Below the pieces are notes generated by a model. That model was not told the DNA's origin, made no database searches, and saw nothing but the letters and a program-made list of their open reading frames with translations. From the NCBI RefSeq assembly GCF_029844725.1, contig NZ_JAOCKJ010000005.1, positions 1 to 64,000 of the forward strand: a DNA stretch of 64,000 bases, given 5' to 3'. Of the stretch, positions 46,857-56,151 are shown one piece after another. The stretch's first letter is position 1, and the number at the start of each line of letters is the position of its first letter. The stretch comes from Pantoea sp. GD03673. GTDB lineage: Bacteria; Pseudomonadota; Gammaproteobacteria; Enterobacterales; Enterobacteriaceae. The translations under genes were made by a program, and so were the position numbers.

Positions 46857-49685
46857 TTACTTCTGTAACAGCGGCTTCAGGAAGCGTGCGGTATGCGATT
46901 TCTCACACTCCGCCACGGTTTCTGGCGTCCCGGCAACAAGGATTTCACCGCCGCCACTGCCGCCTTCCGGGCCGAGATCGACAATCCAGTCTGCCGTTTT
47001 GACCACGTCGAGGTTGTGTTCGATGACCACGATGGTGTTGCCCTGATCGCGCAGCTGATGCAGGACTTCCAGCAGCTGCTGGATATCGGCAAAGTGCAGG
47101 CCGGTGGTGGGCTCATCCAGAATGTAGAGCGTCTGTCCGGTGCCACGCTTCGACAGCTCACGCGCCAGCTTCACACGCTGGGCTTCACCGCCGGAAAGGG
47201 TTGTGGCGGACTGACCGAGGCGGATATAGGAAAGACCCACATCCATCAGCGTCTGCAACTTGCGCGCCAGCGCGGGCACGGCATCGAAGAACTCACGGGC
47301 TTCTTCAATGGTCATCTCCAGCACTTCGTGAATGCTCTTGCCTTTGTACTTCACTTCCAGCGTTTCACGGTTATAGCGTTTGCCTTTGCACTGATCGCAC
47401 GGCACATAGATGTCCGGCAGGAAGTGCATTTCGACTTTCAGCACGCCATCGCCCTGACAGGCTTCACAGCGTCCGCCCCGCACGTTGAAGCTGAAGCGTC
47501 CCGGATTGTAACCCCGCGAACGGGCTTCCGGCACGCCAGCAAAGAGCTCACGCACCGGCGTGAAAATGCCGGTGTAGGTCGCCGGGTTGGAGCGCGGTGT
47601 ACGACCAATCGGGCTCTGGTCGATGTCGATCACTTTGTCGAAATGCTCCAGTCCCGCCACGTCACGGTAAGGTGCCGGTTCAGCGATGGTGGCACCGTTC
47701 AGCGCCCGCTGGGCAATCGGGAACAGCGTATCGTTGATCAGGGTCGATTTTCCCGAGCCGGAAACACCGGTAATACAGGTGAACAGCCCGACCGGCAGCG
47801 TCAGCGTGACATCTTTGAGGTTGTTGCCGCGTGCGCCGGTAATCTTCAGCACTTTGGCCGGGTCCCCTTTGACGCGCTCCTCCGGCACTGCAATACCGCG
47901 CTTGCCGCTCAGGAACTGCCCGGTAAGAGACGCCTCCTGCGCCATGATCTCATCAACAGTGCCTTCCGCGACGACCTGGCCGCCGTGTACACCCGCACCC
48001 GGACCGATGTCGATCACATGGTCAGCGGCACGAATCGCATCTTCATCGTGCTCAACCACGATCACCGTGTTACCGAGATCGCGCAGATGAATCAGGGTGC
48101 CGAGCAGTCGTTCGTTGTCACGCTGATGCAGGCCAATAGAAGGCTCATCCAGGACGTACATCACGCCGACCAGACCCGCGCCGATCTGGCTGGCCAGACG
48201 GATACGCTGTGCTTCACCGCCGGAAAGGGTTTCTGCGGAACGTGACATCGAGAGATAGTTCAGGCCGACGTTGACCAGGAAGCTCAGGCGGTCGCCAATC
48301 TCTTTCAATACTTTCTCGGCGATCTGCGCACGCTGGCCACTGAGTTTCAGGTTTTCAAAGAAGGACATGGCATGACCGATACTCATTTCAGAGATGGTCG
48401 GCAGCGTGGTGTTCTCGACAAAGACGTGGCGCGCTTCACGACGCAGACGCGTGCCTTCACAGCTGGCGCAGGCGCGGTTGCTGATAAATTTCGCCAGTTC
48501 TTCGCGTACTGCCGAAGATTCGGTCTCTTTGTAGCGGCGCTCCATATTATTGAGCACGCCTTCGAACGGATGACGGCGCACGGAGGTGTCACCGCGATCG
48601 TTGATGTACTTAAATTCGATGCTCTCTTTACCTGACCCGTACAGAATCACTTTCTGCACGTTGTCCGGCAGACTGCCGAACGACGCTTCAATATCAAAAT
48701 TGAGGTGGTCCGCCAGCGAACGCAGCATCTGGAAATAGTAAAAATTGCGGCGATCCCAGCCACGGATAGCGCCGCCGGCCAGCGAAAGTTCAGGATTCTG
48801 CACCACGCGGTCAGGATCGAAATATTGCTGTACGCCCAGGCCGTCACAGGTTGGACAGGCACCCGCCGGGTTGTTGAACGAGAACAGACGCGGCTCCAGC
48901 TCGCTCATGCTGTAACCACAGACCGGGCAGGCGAAGTTAGCCGAGAAAAGCAGCTCTTCTGCGTCGCTGTCATCCATATCTGCCACAATGGCCGTCCCGC
49001 CGGAAAGCTCCAGCGTGGTTTCAAACGATTCTGCCAGACGGGTTGCCAGGTCTTCACGCACTTTGAAGCGGTCAATGACGACTTCAATGGTGTGCTTCTT
49101 CTGCAGCTCAAGCTTTGGCGGATCGGAGAGGTCACACACTTCGCCATCAATACGCGCGCGGATGTAGCCCTGCGTCGCCAGATTCTCCAGCGTTTTGGTG
49201 TGCTCACCTTTACGATCTTTCACCACCGGTGCCAGCAGCATCAGGCGACGGCCTTCTGGCTGGGAAAGCACCTGATCCACCATCTGGCTCACGGTCTGTG
49301 CCGCCAGCGGCACATCATGATCCGGGCAGCGCGGTTCGCCTACGCGGGCAAACAGCAGACGCAGATAGTCATGAATCTCGGTGATGGTGCCCACTGTTGA
49401 GCGTGGGTTGTGCGAGGTGGATTTCTGTTCAATGGAAATGGCGGGCGACAAACCTTCGATATGATCGACGTCCGGCTTCTCCATTAACGAAAGAAACTGG
49501 CGCGCATACGCAGAGAGCGACTCCACATAGCGGCGCTGACCTTCCGCATACAGCGTATCAAACGCCAGTGAGGATTTACCCGAACCTGACAGGCCGGTTA
49601 CCACAATGAGTTTGTCGCGTGGGATAGTCAGGTTGATGTTTTTCAAATTATGGGTGCGGGCACCACGAACTTCGATCTTATCCAT
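46857..49685 (-). CDS. uvrA: Excinuclease ABC subunit A
   Basis: UvrA is the damage-recognising ATPase of nucleotide excision repair. The 942-residue product (940 in E. coli) has two ABC modules: Walker [15 protein letters not shown] near the N terminus and [14 protein letters not shown] in the second half, each with LSGGEAQR signatures and DEP Walker B motifs, and zinc-binding cysteine sets ([14 protein letters not shown] and [14 protein letters not shown]). It is divergent from ssb with a LexA box between, as in E. coli. Confidence 0.97.
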   Translation of the reverse strand: MDKIEVRGARTHNLKNINLTIPRDKLIVVTGLSGSGKSSLAFDTLYAEGQRRYVESLSAYARQFLSLMEKPDVDHIEGLSPAISIEQKSTSHNPRSTVGTITEIHDYLRLLFARVGEPRCPDHDVPLAAQTVSQMVDQVLSQPEGRRLMLLAPVVKDRKGEHTKTLENLATQGYIRARIDGEVCDLSDPPKLELQKKHTIEVVIDRFKVREDLATRLAESFETTLELSGGTAIVADMDDSDAEELLFSANFACPVCGYSMSELEPRLFSFNNPAGACPTCDGLGVQQYFDPDRVVQNPELSLAGGAIRGWDRRNFYYFQMLRSLADHLNFDIEASFGSLPDNVQKVILYGSGKESIEFKYINDRGDTSVRRHPFEGVLNNMERRYKETESSAVREELAKFISNRACASCEGTRLRREARHVFVENTTLPTISEMSIGHAMSFFENLKLSGQRAQIAEKVLKEIGDRLSFLVNVGLNYLSMSRSAETLSGGEAQRIRLASQIGAGLVGVMYVLDEPSIGLHQRDNERLLGTLIHLRDLGNTVIVVEHDEDAIRAADHVIDIGPGAGVHGGQVVAEGTVDEIMAQEASLTGQFLSGKRGIAVPEERVKGDPAKVLKITGARGNNLKDVTLTLPVGLFTCITGVSGSGKSTLINDTLFPIAQRALNGATIAEPAPYRDVAGLEHFDKVIDIDQSPIGRTPRSNPATYTGIFTPVRELFAGVPEARSRGYNPGRFSFNVRGGRCEACQGDGVLKVEMHFLPDIYVPCDQCKGKRYNRETLEVKYKGKSIHEVLEMTIEEAREFFDAVPALARKLQTLMDVGLSYIRLGQSATTLSGGEAQRVKLARELSKRGTGQTLYILDEPTTGLHFADIQQLLEVLHQLRDQGNTIVVIEHNLDVVKTADWIVDLGPEGGSGGGEILVAGTPETVAECEKSHTARFLKPLLQK

Positions 49686-49767
49686 TCACCTTTCCCGGAT
49701 TAGCTGCACTCACCGTGCCTTGCCGACACGGCCAGAATAAACGAGTCATTATGGCACAAAAAATAGA

Positions 49768-49783
49768 CTGAATATATATCCAG
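49768..49783. promoter_or_regulatory. LexA (SOS) box between uvrA and ssb
   Basis: CTGAATATATATCCAG fits CTG-N10-CAG with an AT-rich centre and TA flanks. It lies 82 bases upstream of uvrA and 127 bases upstream of ssb. E. coli has an SOS box in the same divergent region. Confidence 0.85.
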
Positions 49784-49910
49784 TACTCTCTGGCAGGTAA
49801 GTGGAAGGGGATTAAAACTGGAACCCCGCTCGAAAGTGGGAAACCGTCCGCAGGACGTGTTAGAATTGATCGATTAGACTGTATGAATTAACTCATCGGG
49901 AGACAGCAAC

Positions 49911-50465
49911 ATGGCCAGTCGTGGCGTTAACAAAGTGATTCTTGTCGGGAATCTGGGTCAGGATCCGGAAGTACGTTACATGCCAAATGGTGGCGCGGTT
50001 GCCAACATTACGCTGGCTACGTCGGAAAGCTGGCGCGACAAGCAGACCGGTGAAAATAAAGAGATTACTGAATGGCACCGTGTAGTGCTGTTCGGCAAAC
50101 TGGCTGAAGTCGCGGGTGAATATCTGCGTAAAGGTTCACAGGTCTACATTGAAGGCCAGCTGCGTACCCGCAAATGGCAGGATCAGGGCGGCCAGGAACG
50201 TTACACCACCGAAGTCGTGGTTAACGTAGGCGGCACCATGCAGATGCTGGGTGGCCGTCAGCAGGGCGGTAATGCCGGTGCGCCAGCAGGTGGCGGCGCG
50301 CAGGGTGGTGGCAACAACAATGGCTGGGGTCAGCCGCAGCAGCCGCAGGGCAACAACAACCAGTTCAGTGGCGGCGCGCAGTCTCGTCCGCAGCAGCCAC
50401 AGAGCGCACCGGCCAGCAACAACAACGAACCTCCAATGGATTTCGACGACGATATTCCGTTCTGA
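49911..50465 (+). CDS. ssb: Single-stranded DNA-binding protein
   Basis: SSB coats single-stranded DNA in replication, recombination and repair as a tetramer. The product has 184 residues (178 in E. coli): an OB fold (about 1-115, [40 protein letters not shown]), a Gly/Gln/Asn-rich linker and the acidic tip MDFDDDIPF that recruits partner proteins. Ribosome site GGGAG. It is divergent from uvrA. Confidence 0.97.
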   Translation: MASRGVNKVILVGNLGQDPEVRYMPNGGAVANITLATSESWRDKQTGENKEITEWHRVVLFGKLAEVAGEYLRKGSQVYIEGQLRTRKWQDQGGQERYTTEVVVNVGGTMQMLGGRQQGGNAGAPAGGGAQGGGNNNGWGQPQQPQGNNNQFSGGAQSRPQQPQSAPASNNNEPPMDFDDDIPF

Positions 50466-50488
50466 TCCCGCTGGATGGACACTGCAAA

Positions 50489-50513
50489 AAAGCCCGCTTA
50501 TGCGGGCTTTTTT
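50489..50513 (+). terminator. Intrinsic terminator of ssb
   Basis: A 9-bp stem AAAGCCCGC/GCGGGCTTT with a TTAT loop is followed by T residues, 23 bases after the stop. The A-rich left side would also allow termination on the other strand. Confidence 0.9.
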
Positions 50514-50535
50514 ATGCGCGCTATCTGGCGGCCAG

Positions 50536-51057
50536 CTACGACCATTCCGCCAGAATCGTCTCCGTGCTCAGCACGCGCGGCACATTGCCCGGTATCAGCA
50601 GTGAGGCCCACACCTCATTGTGCTGGTTAATGAGTGCTTCAGCGCTGACCCAGCGGCGATCGGCGGTGGTGTGTGCATCAGCAGCCACGATAATGGCATA
50701 GCCCGCACTGGCCCCGACTTTTATGGTGGTATCCAGGCAGTAATCAGTCGCACAACCGCACACCACAAATTCCGCCACCGCCAGCGTCTTCAACAGTGCG
50801 GCCAGCTCAGTCTGCCAGAAGCTGTCGCAGGCCGTTTTGGTCACGTAGTGTGCGCCAGCAGGCTGAACCAGTTCCGGCAGCAGATCAAACGCCTCATTCC
50901 CCTCGCACATCGCGCCTTCGCGATGCTGAATAAAGAGGGTGATATCGGCGCGCTCAGTCAGCCGGTTAATCTGCGCCACCCGTCCCGCCTGGTCGAAACG
51001 TGGTGAGCTGAAGACCCCATTCTGCATATCAATAACGACGACCACACGCTGTGCCAT
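50536..51057 (-). CDS. Isochorismatase-like cysteine hydrolase
   Basis: From ATG 51057 (GGGG at seven bases) the product is 173 residues of the isochorismatase/nicotinamidase fold. The catalytic triad is visible: Asp10 in VVVVIDMQNGVF, Lys in YVTKTACDSFW and Cys in VVCGCATDYCLDTT with the cis-peptide CATD. The longer frame from 51342 runs through the neighbouring divergent gene and is not used. Substrate unknown; small amidases of this type act on nicotinamide, carbamoyl or isochorismate-like compounds. Divergent from the AraC gene. Confidence 0.85.
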   Translation of the reverse strand: MAQRVVVVIDMQNGVFSSPRFDQAGRVAQINRLTERADITLFIQHREGAMCEGNEAFDLLPELVQPAGAHYVTKTACDSFWQTELAALLKTLAVAEFVVCGCATDYCLDTTIKVGASAGYAIIVAADAHTTADRRWVSAEALINQHNEVWASLLIPGNVPRVLSTETILAEWS

Positions 51058-51176
51058 GCTTAACCCCATCCGTCTGAAAAAATCAGTGTTACCTGTGGCA
51101 TTACGGATAGCAATCTTTTGCATTTCAGCCCCGGTCACAGGCATGCTAAACAGACTGGTCAAATAAGGAGAGAGAA

Positions 51177-52004
51177 GTGGACGGTGTTCCGGCAAGTTTC
51201 CCCTGTGAGAAAGATCGCGCCCGGTTCCGGCAACTCGCCGGGCTGCCCGGTGTGGAACTCTATCAGGCCCACATCTCCCGCTACGCCTTTGAACCCCATA
51301 CCCACGAAGCCTTTGGCATCGGCACCATTGAAGCGGGCGCACAGCGTTTTCGCTATCGCGGCACCGAATATACTGCGCCAGAGAACTCGCTGGTCATGAT
51401 GAACCCGGATGAGCTGCACACCGGTGAATCAGCATGCGAGGAGGGCTGGCGCTACCAGATGATTTATATTCAGCCGCAGCTGATGGATGAACTGACCGGC
51501 GACCGTGGCTGGTGGTTTAACGAGGCGCTGCTGACCGATCCGCGCGTGGCGCAGCCGCTTTCGCGCCTGCTTGCCGCACTCTGGCAAGCGGAGTCAGAAC
51601 TGGCACGCCAGAGTCTGATTGCTGAGCTGCTGCTGCACATCCGGCCGCTGGCGCATATGTCCTCACAGGGCAGACCTGATGCACGGCATCGTTTTGATCA
51701 GGTAAAGGATTTTTTGCGCGCTAACCTCGCAGAACCGGTGCGGCTGGAGGAGCTGGCGGCGCTGGCTTCACTGTCTCCGTGGCACTTCTTGCGCGCTTTT
51801 CGCCAGCACTATCACGTGACGCCGCATCAGATGCTGATGGCTTTCCGGCTTTACGACGCCAAGCAAAGGCTGGCGCAGGGGGAAGCGGCCGCCAGCGTCG
51901 CGGCGGCAGTCGGGTTAACCGATCAGGCCCATCTCACCCGCGCCTTTGCAAACCGTTATGGCATCACGCCGGGCCGCTATCAAAAACAGGTGCGTCAGCC
52001 CTGA
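51177..52004 (+). CDS. AraC family transcriptional regulator
   Basis: The 275-residue protein has an N-terminal cupin sensor (HTHEAFGIGTIEAGAQRFRYRG, VMMNPDELHTGES) and a C-terminal double helix-turn-helix (about 170-270; LEELAALASLSPWHFLRAFRQHYHVTPHQML and VAAAVGLTDQAHLTRAFANRYGITPGRYQK). The start is a GTG after AAGGAGAGAG. It lies 79 bases before a DMT transporter on the same strand and is divergent from the hydrolase gene; this gene trio suggests an inducible efflux/degradation unit. The inducer is unknown. Confidence 0.88.
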   Translation: MDGVPASFPCEKDRARFRQLAGLPGVELYQAHISRYAFEPHTHEAFGIGTIEAGAQRFRYRGTEYTAPENSLVMMNPDELHTGESACEEGWRYQMIYIQPQLMDELTGDRGWWFNEALLTDPRVAQPLSRLLAALWQAESELARQSLIAELLLHIRPLAHMSSQGRPDARHRFDQVKDFLRANLAEPVRLEELAALASLSPWHFLRAFRQHYHVTPHQMLMAFRLYDAKQRLAQGEAAASVAAAVGLTDQAHLTRAFANRYGITPGRYQKQVRQP

Positions 52005-52083
52005 CAGAACCGCAATCTGCTACAAGCCTTCCGCGCCCGAACCCGCCACACTGCACAAAAAAGCGATAGAGAAGGAAGAAATC

Positions 52084-53043
52084 ATGTTTGCGGGTGTCAT
52101 GTTTGCCGTCACCGCCGGGCTGATGTGGGGGCTGATCTTTGTCGGGCCGCTGCTGGTGCCCGACTATCCTGGCGCGTTGCAGTCAGCGGGACGTTATGTG
52201 GCGTTTGGGCTGATTGCGCTACCGCTGGCCTGGCACGGTCGTCGTCGCCTGCGTCAGCTGTCCCGGGCTGACTGGCTCGAAGCCGTGAAGCTCTCGCTGG
52301 TGGGGAATCTCTTCTACTATGCGTTTCTGGCAAACGCCATTCAGCGCACCGGCGCGCCGGTCTCCACCATGATTATCGGCACGCTGCCGGTGGTGATCGC
52401 CATTACGGCGAATCTCTGTTATGGCCATCTTGAAGGACGGCTGCCGTGGCGACGGCTGTTTCCGGCGCTGGTCATGATGGCCGCTGGATTACTCTGCGTG
52501 AACGCGGCAGAGCTTCAGAGCCAGGGCAGCACGCTGGATCTCAGCCGTTATCTGACCGGCATTGTGCTGGCAATGCTGGCCGTGGTCTGCTGGACCTGGT
52601 ATCCGCTGCGCAATGCCCGCTGGCTGCGTACCCATCCCGAACTGCGGCCCTCGACCTGGGCCACCGCGCAGGGGCTGGTGACGCTGCCAATGGCGCTGAT
52701 CATGTATGTGCTGGTCAGCGTGCAGCTCGCCTGGCAACAGCCTGATTTCTCACTGCCGTTTGGGCCGCGCCCTGGGGTGTTTATCGCCCTGATGCTGGCG
52801 ATCGGTCTGCTCTGTTCCTGGCTGGGCACCTTATGCTGGAATGCTGCCAGCCAGCGTCTGCCCACCGTACTGATGGGGCCACTGATTGTTTTCGAGATAC
52901 TCTTTGGCCTGTTGTGGACTTTTCTCTGGTATCAAAGCTGGCCGCCGACGCTTACGCTGGTGGGCATTGTTTGTCTGATGGCAGGCGTAATCCGGGCAAT
53001 GCGCATCAAACCGCAACCGCTGGTTGTTGCGGTTAAAGAGTAA
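52084..53043 (+). CDS. EamA/DMT family membrane transporter
   Basis: From ATG 52084 (after GAAGGAAG) the product is 319 residues with about ten transmembrane segments in two halves, typical of the drug/metabolite transporter superfamily; RTGAPVSTMIIGTLPVVIAI and LPTVLMGPLIVFEILFGLLW are the paired repeats. AraC plus DMT exporter pairs are common, with the regulator controlling the exporter. The exported compound cannot be deduced. An upstream in-frame ATG at 51946 overlaps the AraC gene and is rejected. Confidence 0.87.
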   Translation: MFAGVMFAVTAGLMWGLIFVGPLLVPDYPGALQSAGRYVAFGLIALPLAWHGRRRLRQLSRADWLEAVKLSLVGNLFYYAFLANAIQRTGAPVSTMIIGTLPVVIAITANLCYGHLEGRLPWRRLFPALVMMAAGLLCVNAAELQSQGSTLDLSRYLTGIVLAMLAVVCWTWYPLRNARWLRTHPELRPSTWATAQGLVTLPMALIMYVLVSVQLAWQQPDFSLPFGPRPGVFIALMLAIGLLCSWLGTLCWNAASQRLPTVLMGPLIVFEILFGLLWTFLWYQSWPPTLTLVGIVCLMAGVIRAMRIKPQPLVVAVKE

Positions 53044-53069
53044 AACGTAAAACTCGCCAGAATACCTTT

Positions 53070-53100
53070 GCCGTGCGGACCCGATGTCGCGCGGCTTTTT
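53070..53100 (+). terminator. Terminator of the DMT transporter gene
   Basis: GCCGTGCG pairs with CGCGCGGC (one G-U) around a ten-base loop and is followed by five T residues, 27 bases after the stop. Confidence 0.75.
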
Positions 53101-53966
53101 AAGATTAAACCCTATCCCGATTTGCTCGCTCTCCGGCAGATTTATACCGCGAAATCGATTTCATGGTTCCGCGCCATCGTCCGGCATCCCCCGATAACTG
53201 CATTTATCCCACCACTGTCAGTAAAAAAACGGCTCTTTTTACCCCCCGGCGATTGCCTGTTTCCGCGCCGGCAGCCGTGTATCGTTCAGATATCGGTCAT
53301 TAATCAGGAAAAATAGCGCAGCATTATGGACGTTACGCTTTTATCTGCCGCTTTTTATTGCGCTATGGACCTGAGAAAAGGTGATCAAAAACCACTATTA
53401 ACTTCACTCAGTGATAAATGAGTAAGAAAACTCCGCCGCTGCGTTATTAATTAAAGATTAATCTCTGGCATCAATGATGCGCAATGAAGAGAGCAAAAAG
53501 ATAGACCCATAACGTTAGTGATAAGGAGCAATAAACTATTTAACCCGGATTAATCCTGGAGTAAGTTAACCCATAAGCCCATCGCCGGGAATTAAAGCGA
53601 AACCGTAAAATTTGAGTTAGGTCCAGCATTAACTTAAAAAGAGTGCGATTCATTTCTGTTCGATCTTTAAGGCCGCTTAATGATATTGAGGTGATTTAGT
53701 TCCGACGATTAGCAGGGCTAAACTAAAGAAAGGGAGGGCCCAATCCCGCGTTAACGAGATTGGGAAGGGAAGATAAGGCGTAGAATGCGAGACTTTTGCT
53801 GTTGTGAATCAATTTTACCGCAAAAAAAGAAGCTTAGCCGTGAAGCCATTCATTAGTTATAAATGGAGCGGAAAAGGGTGCCGCAATTGTCCTGTTAAAT
53901 GATCTTCATCTCTTCTGGTAAGAACAAATCTCAGCGTTAAGTCTAAAGAGCGCGGTAGCATTAGGG
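53101..53966. other. AT-rich gene-free DNA before the IS remnant
   Basis: These 866 bases have no convincing gene on either strand and stop codons in all frames. Composition is clearly more AT-rich than the flanks, with TTAATTAAAG-type tracts. One hairpin, CCCAATC/GATTGGG (53739-53745 with 53758-53764), encloses CGTTAACG. The stretch looks like acquired or degraded DNA, possibly with H-NS-type binding. Confidence 0.5.
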
Positions 53967-54362
53967 TTAGCGATTCTCCGTGCCTGACGGATAATGGTAT
54001 ACGCTGCGGCTGATATCTAATAAGCGGCAGCTGCGACGGGTGCCAATGTCGAAGGTGCTTTGCAGGAAATCCACCGCCTGACGTTTTTCATTGGTGGTAA
54101 AGAAGTGCTTCAGAACGCTCTGCAGCATCTCTTTGTCCGAGTTGAGCAACTGCAGTTCACGTGTGACATTCTGCAGTTTTTCTTCCAGCCCCTTGATTTT
54201 TCTGCCTTCTTCCGAAGACAACCCAGAAAACTTCTTCTTCCAGCTATAGAACGTGGCTTCAGAGATGCCTAGCTCTTCACAAATCTCTCTGACTTTCACG
54301 CCCGATTCAGAAGCTTTAATGGCATTTGTGATTTGATCTTCGCTGTATCGTGACTTTCTCAT
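53967..54362 (-). pseudogene. Truncated IS3-family transposase (OrfA plus start of OrfB)
   Basis: The 131-codon frame starts MRKSRYSEDQITNAI, has the OrfA helix-turn-helix (VREICEELGISEATFYSWKKKFSGL, about 24-48) and leucine zipper (LEEKLQNVTRELQLLNSDKEML), and continues in the same frame into OrfB-like sequence (KRQAVDFLQSTFDIGTRRSCRLLDISRSVYHY). It stops after about 44 OrfB codons; the DDE catalytic domain is absent, so it cannot transpose alone. No terminal inverted repeats or target duplication were recognised. Confidence 0.8.
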
Positions 54363-54886
54363 AAATGCTCTTACCTTTCTTATCGATTAATGGATGAGAA
54401 TGACTTTAATAATTTCTGGCACTGTAAGATTTTATTAAGGCAGTATTAAAGTGCGCGAATTGAATTGCGAAGCCTAAATTAAGATATTTAGAAGAAATAT
54501 CATCATGGGATAAATCTTATTTTATTCTTATCCGCAGGGCGTGCCTTCCTGGAGGGGGATTTTTGTTATAAATTCATCGCATCCAAAATACGAAAAAATT
54601 CAACGTACACTGGATATTTAGCCTCGCCGACTTGATTAATATGCCGGTATGGCTCTTTAAGGTTGTTTTATTTTCAGCCTGAAATCGTTTCCATTTGAAG
54701 TGATTCGCGCCATTTATAATAAGAATTATCCTGAATTCACTCACCGGATCATGATTTACATCTCAATTTTCGGACCAGCTTAGTCTGAAGTCTTACATTT
54801 TCGCCAGGCCCACTGCGCGCTTATTAATTCGTTACAGGGATGTTGTACCGAAGCGGTTGTAGTTGAGTAATACTAAGGAAGAGTCG
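54363..54886. other. AT-rich upstream region of the flippase gene
   Basis: This 524-base stretch has no gene. It contains a perfect -10-like TATAAT (54715-54720) overlapping an RcsAB-like box, and a Shine-Dalgarno-like AAGGAAGAG at the end for the flippase start. Otherwise it holds short A/T tracts without further recognisable sites. Confidence 0.5.
54720..54733 (+). promoter_or_regulatory. Candidate RcsAB box upstream of the flippase gene
   Basis: TAAGAATTATCCTG matches the RcsAB consensus TAAGAATATTCCTA at 11 of 14 positions and lies 153 bases before the flippase ATG. RcsAB boxes activate capsule genes such as colanic acid, amylovoran and stewartan. The overlap with a TATAAT means that its effect on that particular promoter would be repression, unless transcription starts further downstream. 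Confidence 0.5.
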
Positions 54887-56143
54887 ATGAAATTGAGCGT
54901 AATGTCTAATGCCGCCTGGATGATGTCTGAGAAGATCATCTCCGTTTTTGGCGTCATTTTTGTGACGTCTTACGTGGCGAAATCCTTTGGTCCAACGGTG
55001 TTTGGCCAGATGGCGTTTTCAACCTCACTATTTGCGATGGTGCAAACCGTTGCGATCTTTGGCACCGAAACCATTTTGTTTAAGCGCGTGAGCAAAAATG
55101 CGTCAAAAGGCCTGCGCCTGATGACCATCGCCCGGACGCTGCGGATGGTGTTATTGCTGGTCACTTCGGTGCCAGTCTTAATTTGGGTCTGGTACAACAT
55201 GCAGGAAAATTTCCTGGCGTTTGCACTGGCCTCATTTGTTGCCTCGGTTTTTGTCACCCAGGACACGTTCAGCGTTTATAACAACGCACGTCTTGCTTCG
55301 CGTCTTAACACCATCGCTAACGCTGTGGGGATGCTGCTGAGTTTCGGCATCAGCTTTACCGTCGCCTGGCTGCGTCTTAATCCGCTCTGGCTGACGCTGT
55401 CGATTGTTGCGGTGACGCTGGTGCCTTACCTGATCAAGCGTCACAACTTCTATCAGGACCATCAGGATCAGATGCCACCGCGCGAAAAGCGCACCGCTTA
55501 CCTGCGTTATCTGATGTATGCCGGTCTGCCGCTGGCAATCTCCAGCATCTTTATCTCAGTACAGGTCAAAGCCGCGCAGATGTTTCTGGCAGGCACGGCT
55601 CCCGCGCGCGACCTCGGTCTGTTTGCGGCGGCGAATACCATTTCTGCCTCCTGGATTTTTATCCCGGTTGCGCTTATCACCTCCTGCTTCACTGAAATAT
55701 TCAGGGAGCGCGGCGAGGTCGCCATTAAGCTGGCTGCCCGGCTCAATGGCTACGTTATGGCTGTTTCATTGCTGATGCTGCTCATCATTTCGCTGTACGG
55801 CGAGCAGATCATCATCGCGTTGTACGGTTCGGAATACACACAGTCAGGAAGTCTCATTACGTTGCTGTCGATAGCGACCAGCTTTTCGGCAATGGGGACC
55901 GTAGCGTATCGCTACATGGTCAAAGAGGGAGGATTTAACTACTTGCTGAGGAAAATCATCTGTCTGATGGTCATCAGTCTGCCGCTCTCCTGGTGGTTGA
56001 TCCAGGGTCACGGCATCATGGGGGCCGCGTGGAGCGTTTTCCTTTCAGAACTTTTGTCCCTGACCGTAATGAATTACTTCTTTAAAAACGGCGTCATTCA
56101 AAAGATTCAGGTTTCCTCACTCAACTACAAAACATACAAATGA
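54887..56143 (+). CDS. Polysaccharide flippase (Wzx/MATE-like oligosaccharide exporter)
   Basis: From ATG 54887 (after AAGGAAGAG) the product is 418 residues with twelve to fourteen hydrophobic segments, beginning MKLSVMSNAAWMMSEKIISVFG, the typical start of the polysaccharide-transport/MviN-like superfamily. Such proteins flip lipid-linked sugar repeat units across the inner membrane. The next gene overlaps or abuts it. No glycosyltransferases or polymerase are nearby, so the repeat unit must be made elsewhere. TTG 54863 is a possible but less likely start. Confidence 0.82.
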   Translation: MKLSVMSNAAWMMSEKIISVFGVIFVTSYVAKSFGPTVFGQMAFSTSLFAMVQTVAIFGTETILFKRVSKNASKGLRLMTIARTLRMVLLLVTSVPVLIWVWYNMQENFLAFALASFVASVFVTQDTFSVYNNARLASRLNTIANAVGMLLSFGISFTVAWLRLNPLWLTLSIVAVTLVPYLIKRHNFYQDHQDQMPPREKRTAYLRYLMYAGLPLAISSIFISVQVKAAQMFLAGTAPARDLGLFAAANTISASWIFIPVALITSCFTEIFRERGEVAIKLAARLNGYVMAVSLLMLLIISLYGEQIIIALYGSEYTQSGSLITLLSIATSFSAMGTVAYRYMVKEGGFNYLLRKIICLMVISLPLSWWLIQGHGIMGAAWSVFLSELLSLTVMNYFFKNGVIQKIQVSSLNYKTYK

Positions 56144-56151
56144 GGTCAGAT

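Noticed and set aside
53068..53316. 82-codon open frame after the DMT gene
   Set aside because: It begins inside a terminator hairpin, has no ribosome site and no protein character.
53952..53959. GCGGTAGC, the core of the RfaH ops element, upstream of the flippase genes
   Set aside because: The conserved G and T after the core are replaced by AT, it lies about 930 bases before the first gene, and the IS remnant and AT-rich DNA intervene. An 8-mer match by chance is likely.
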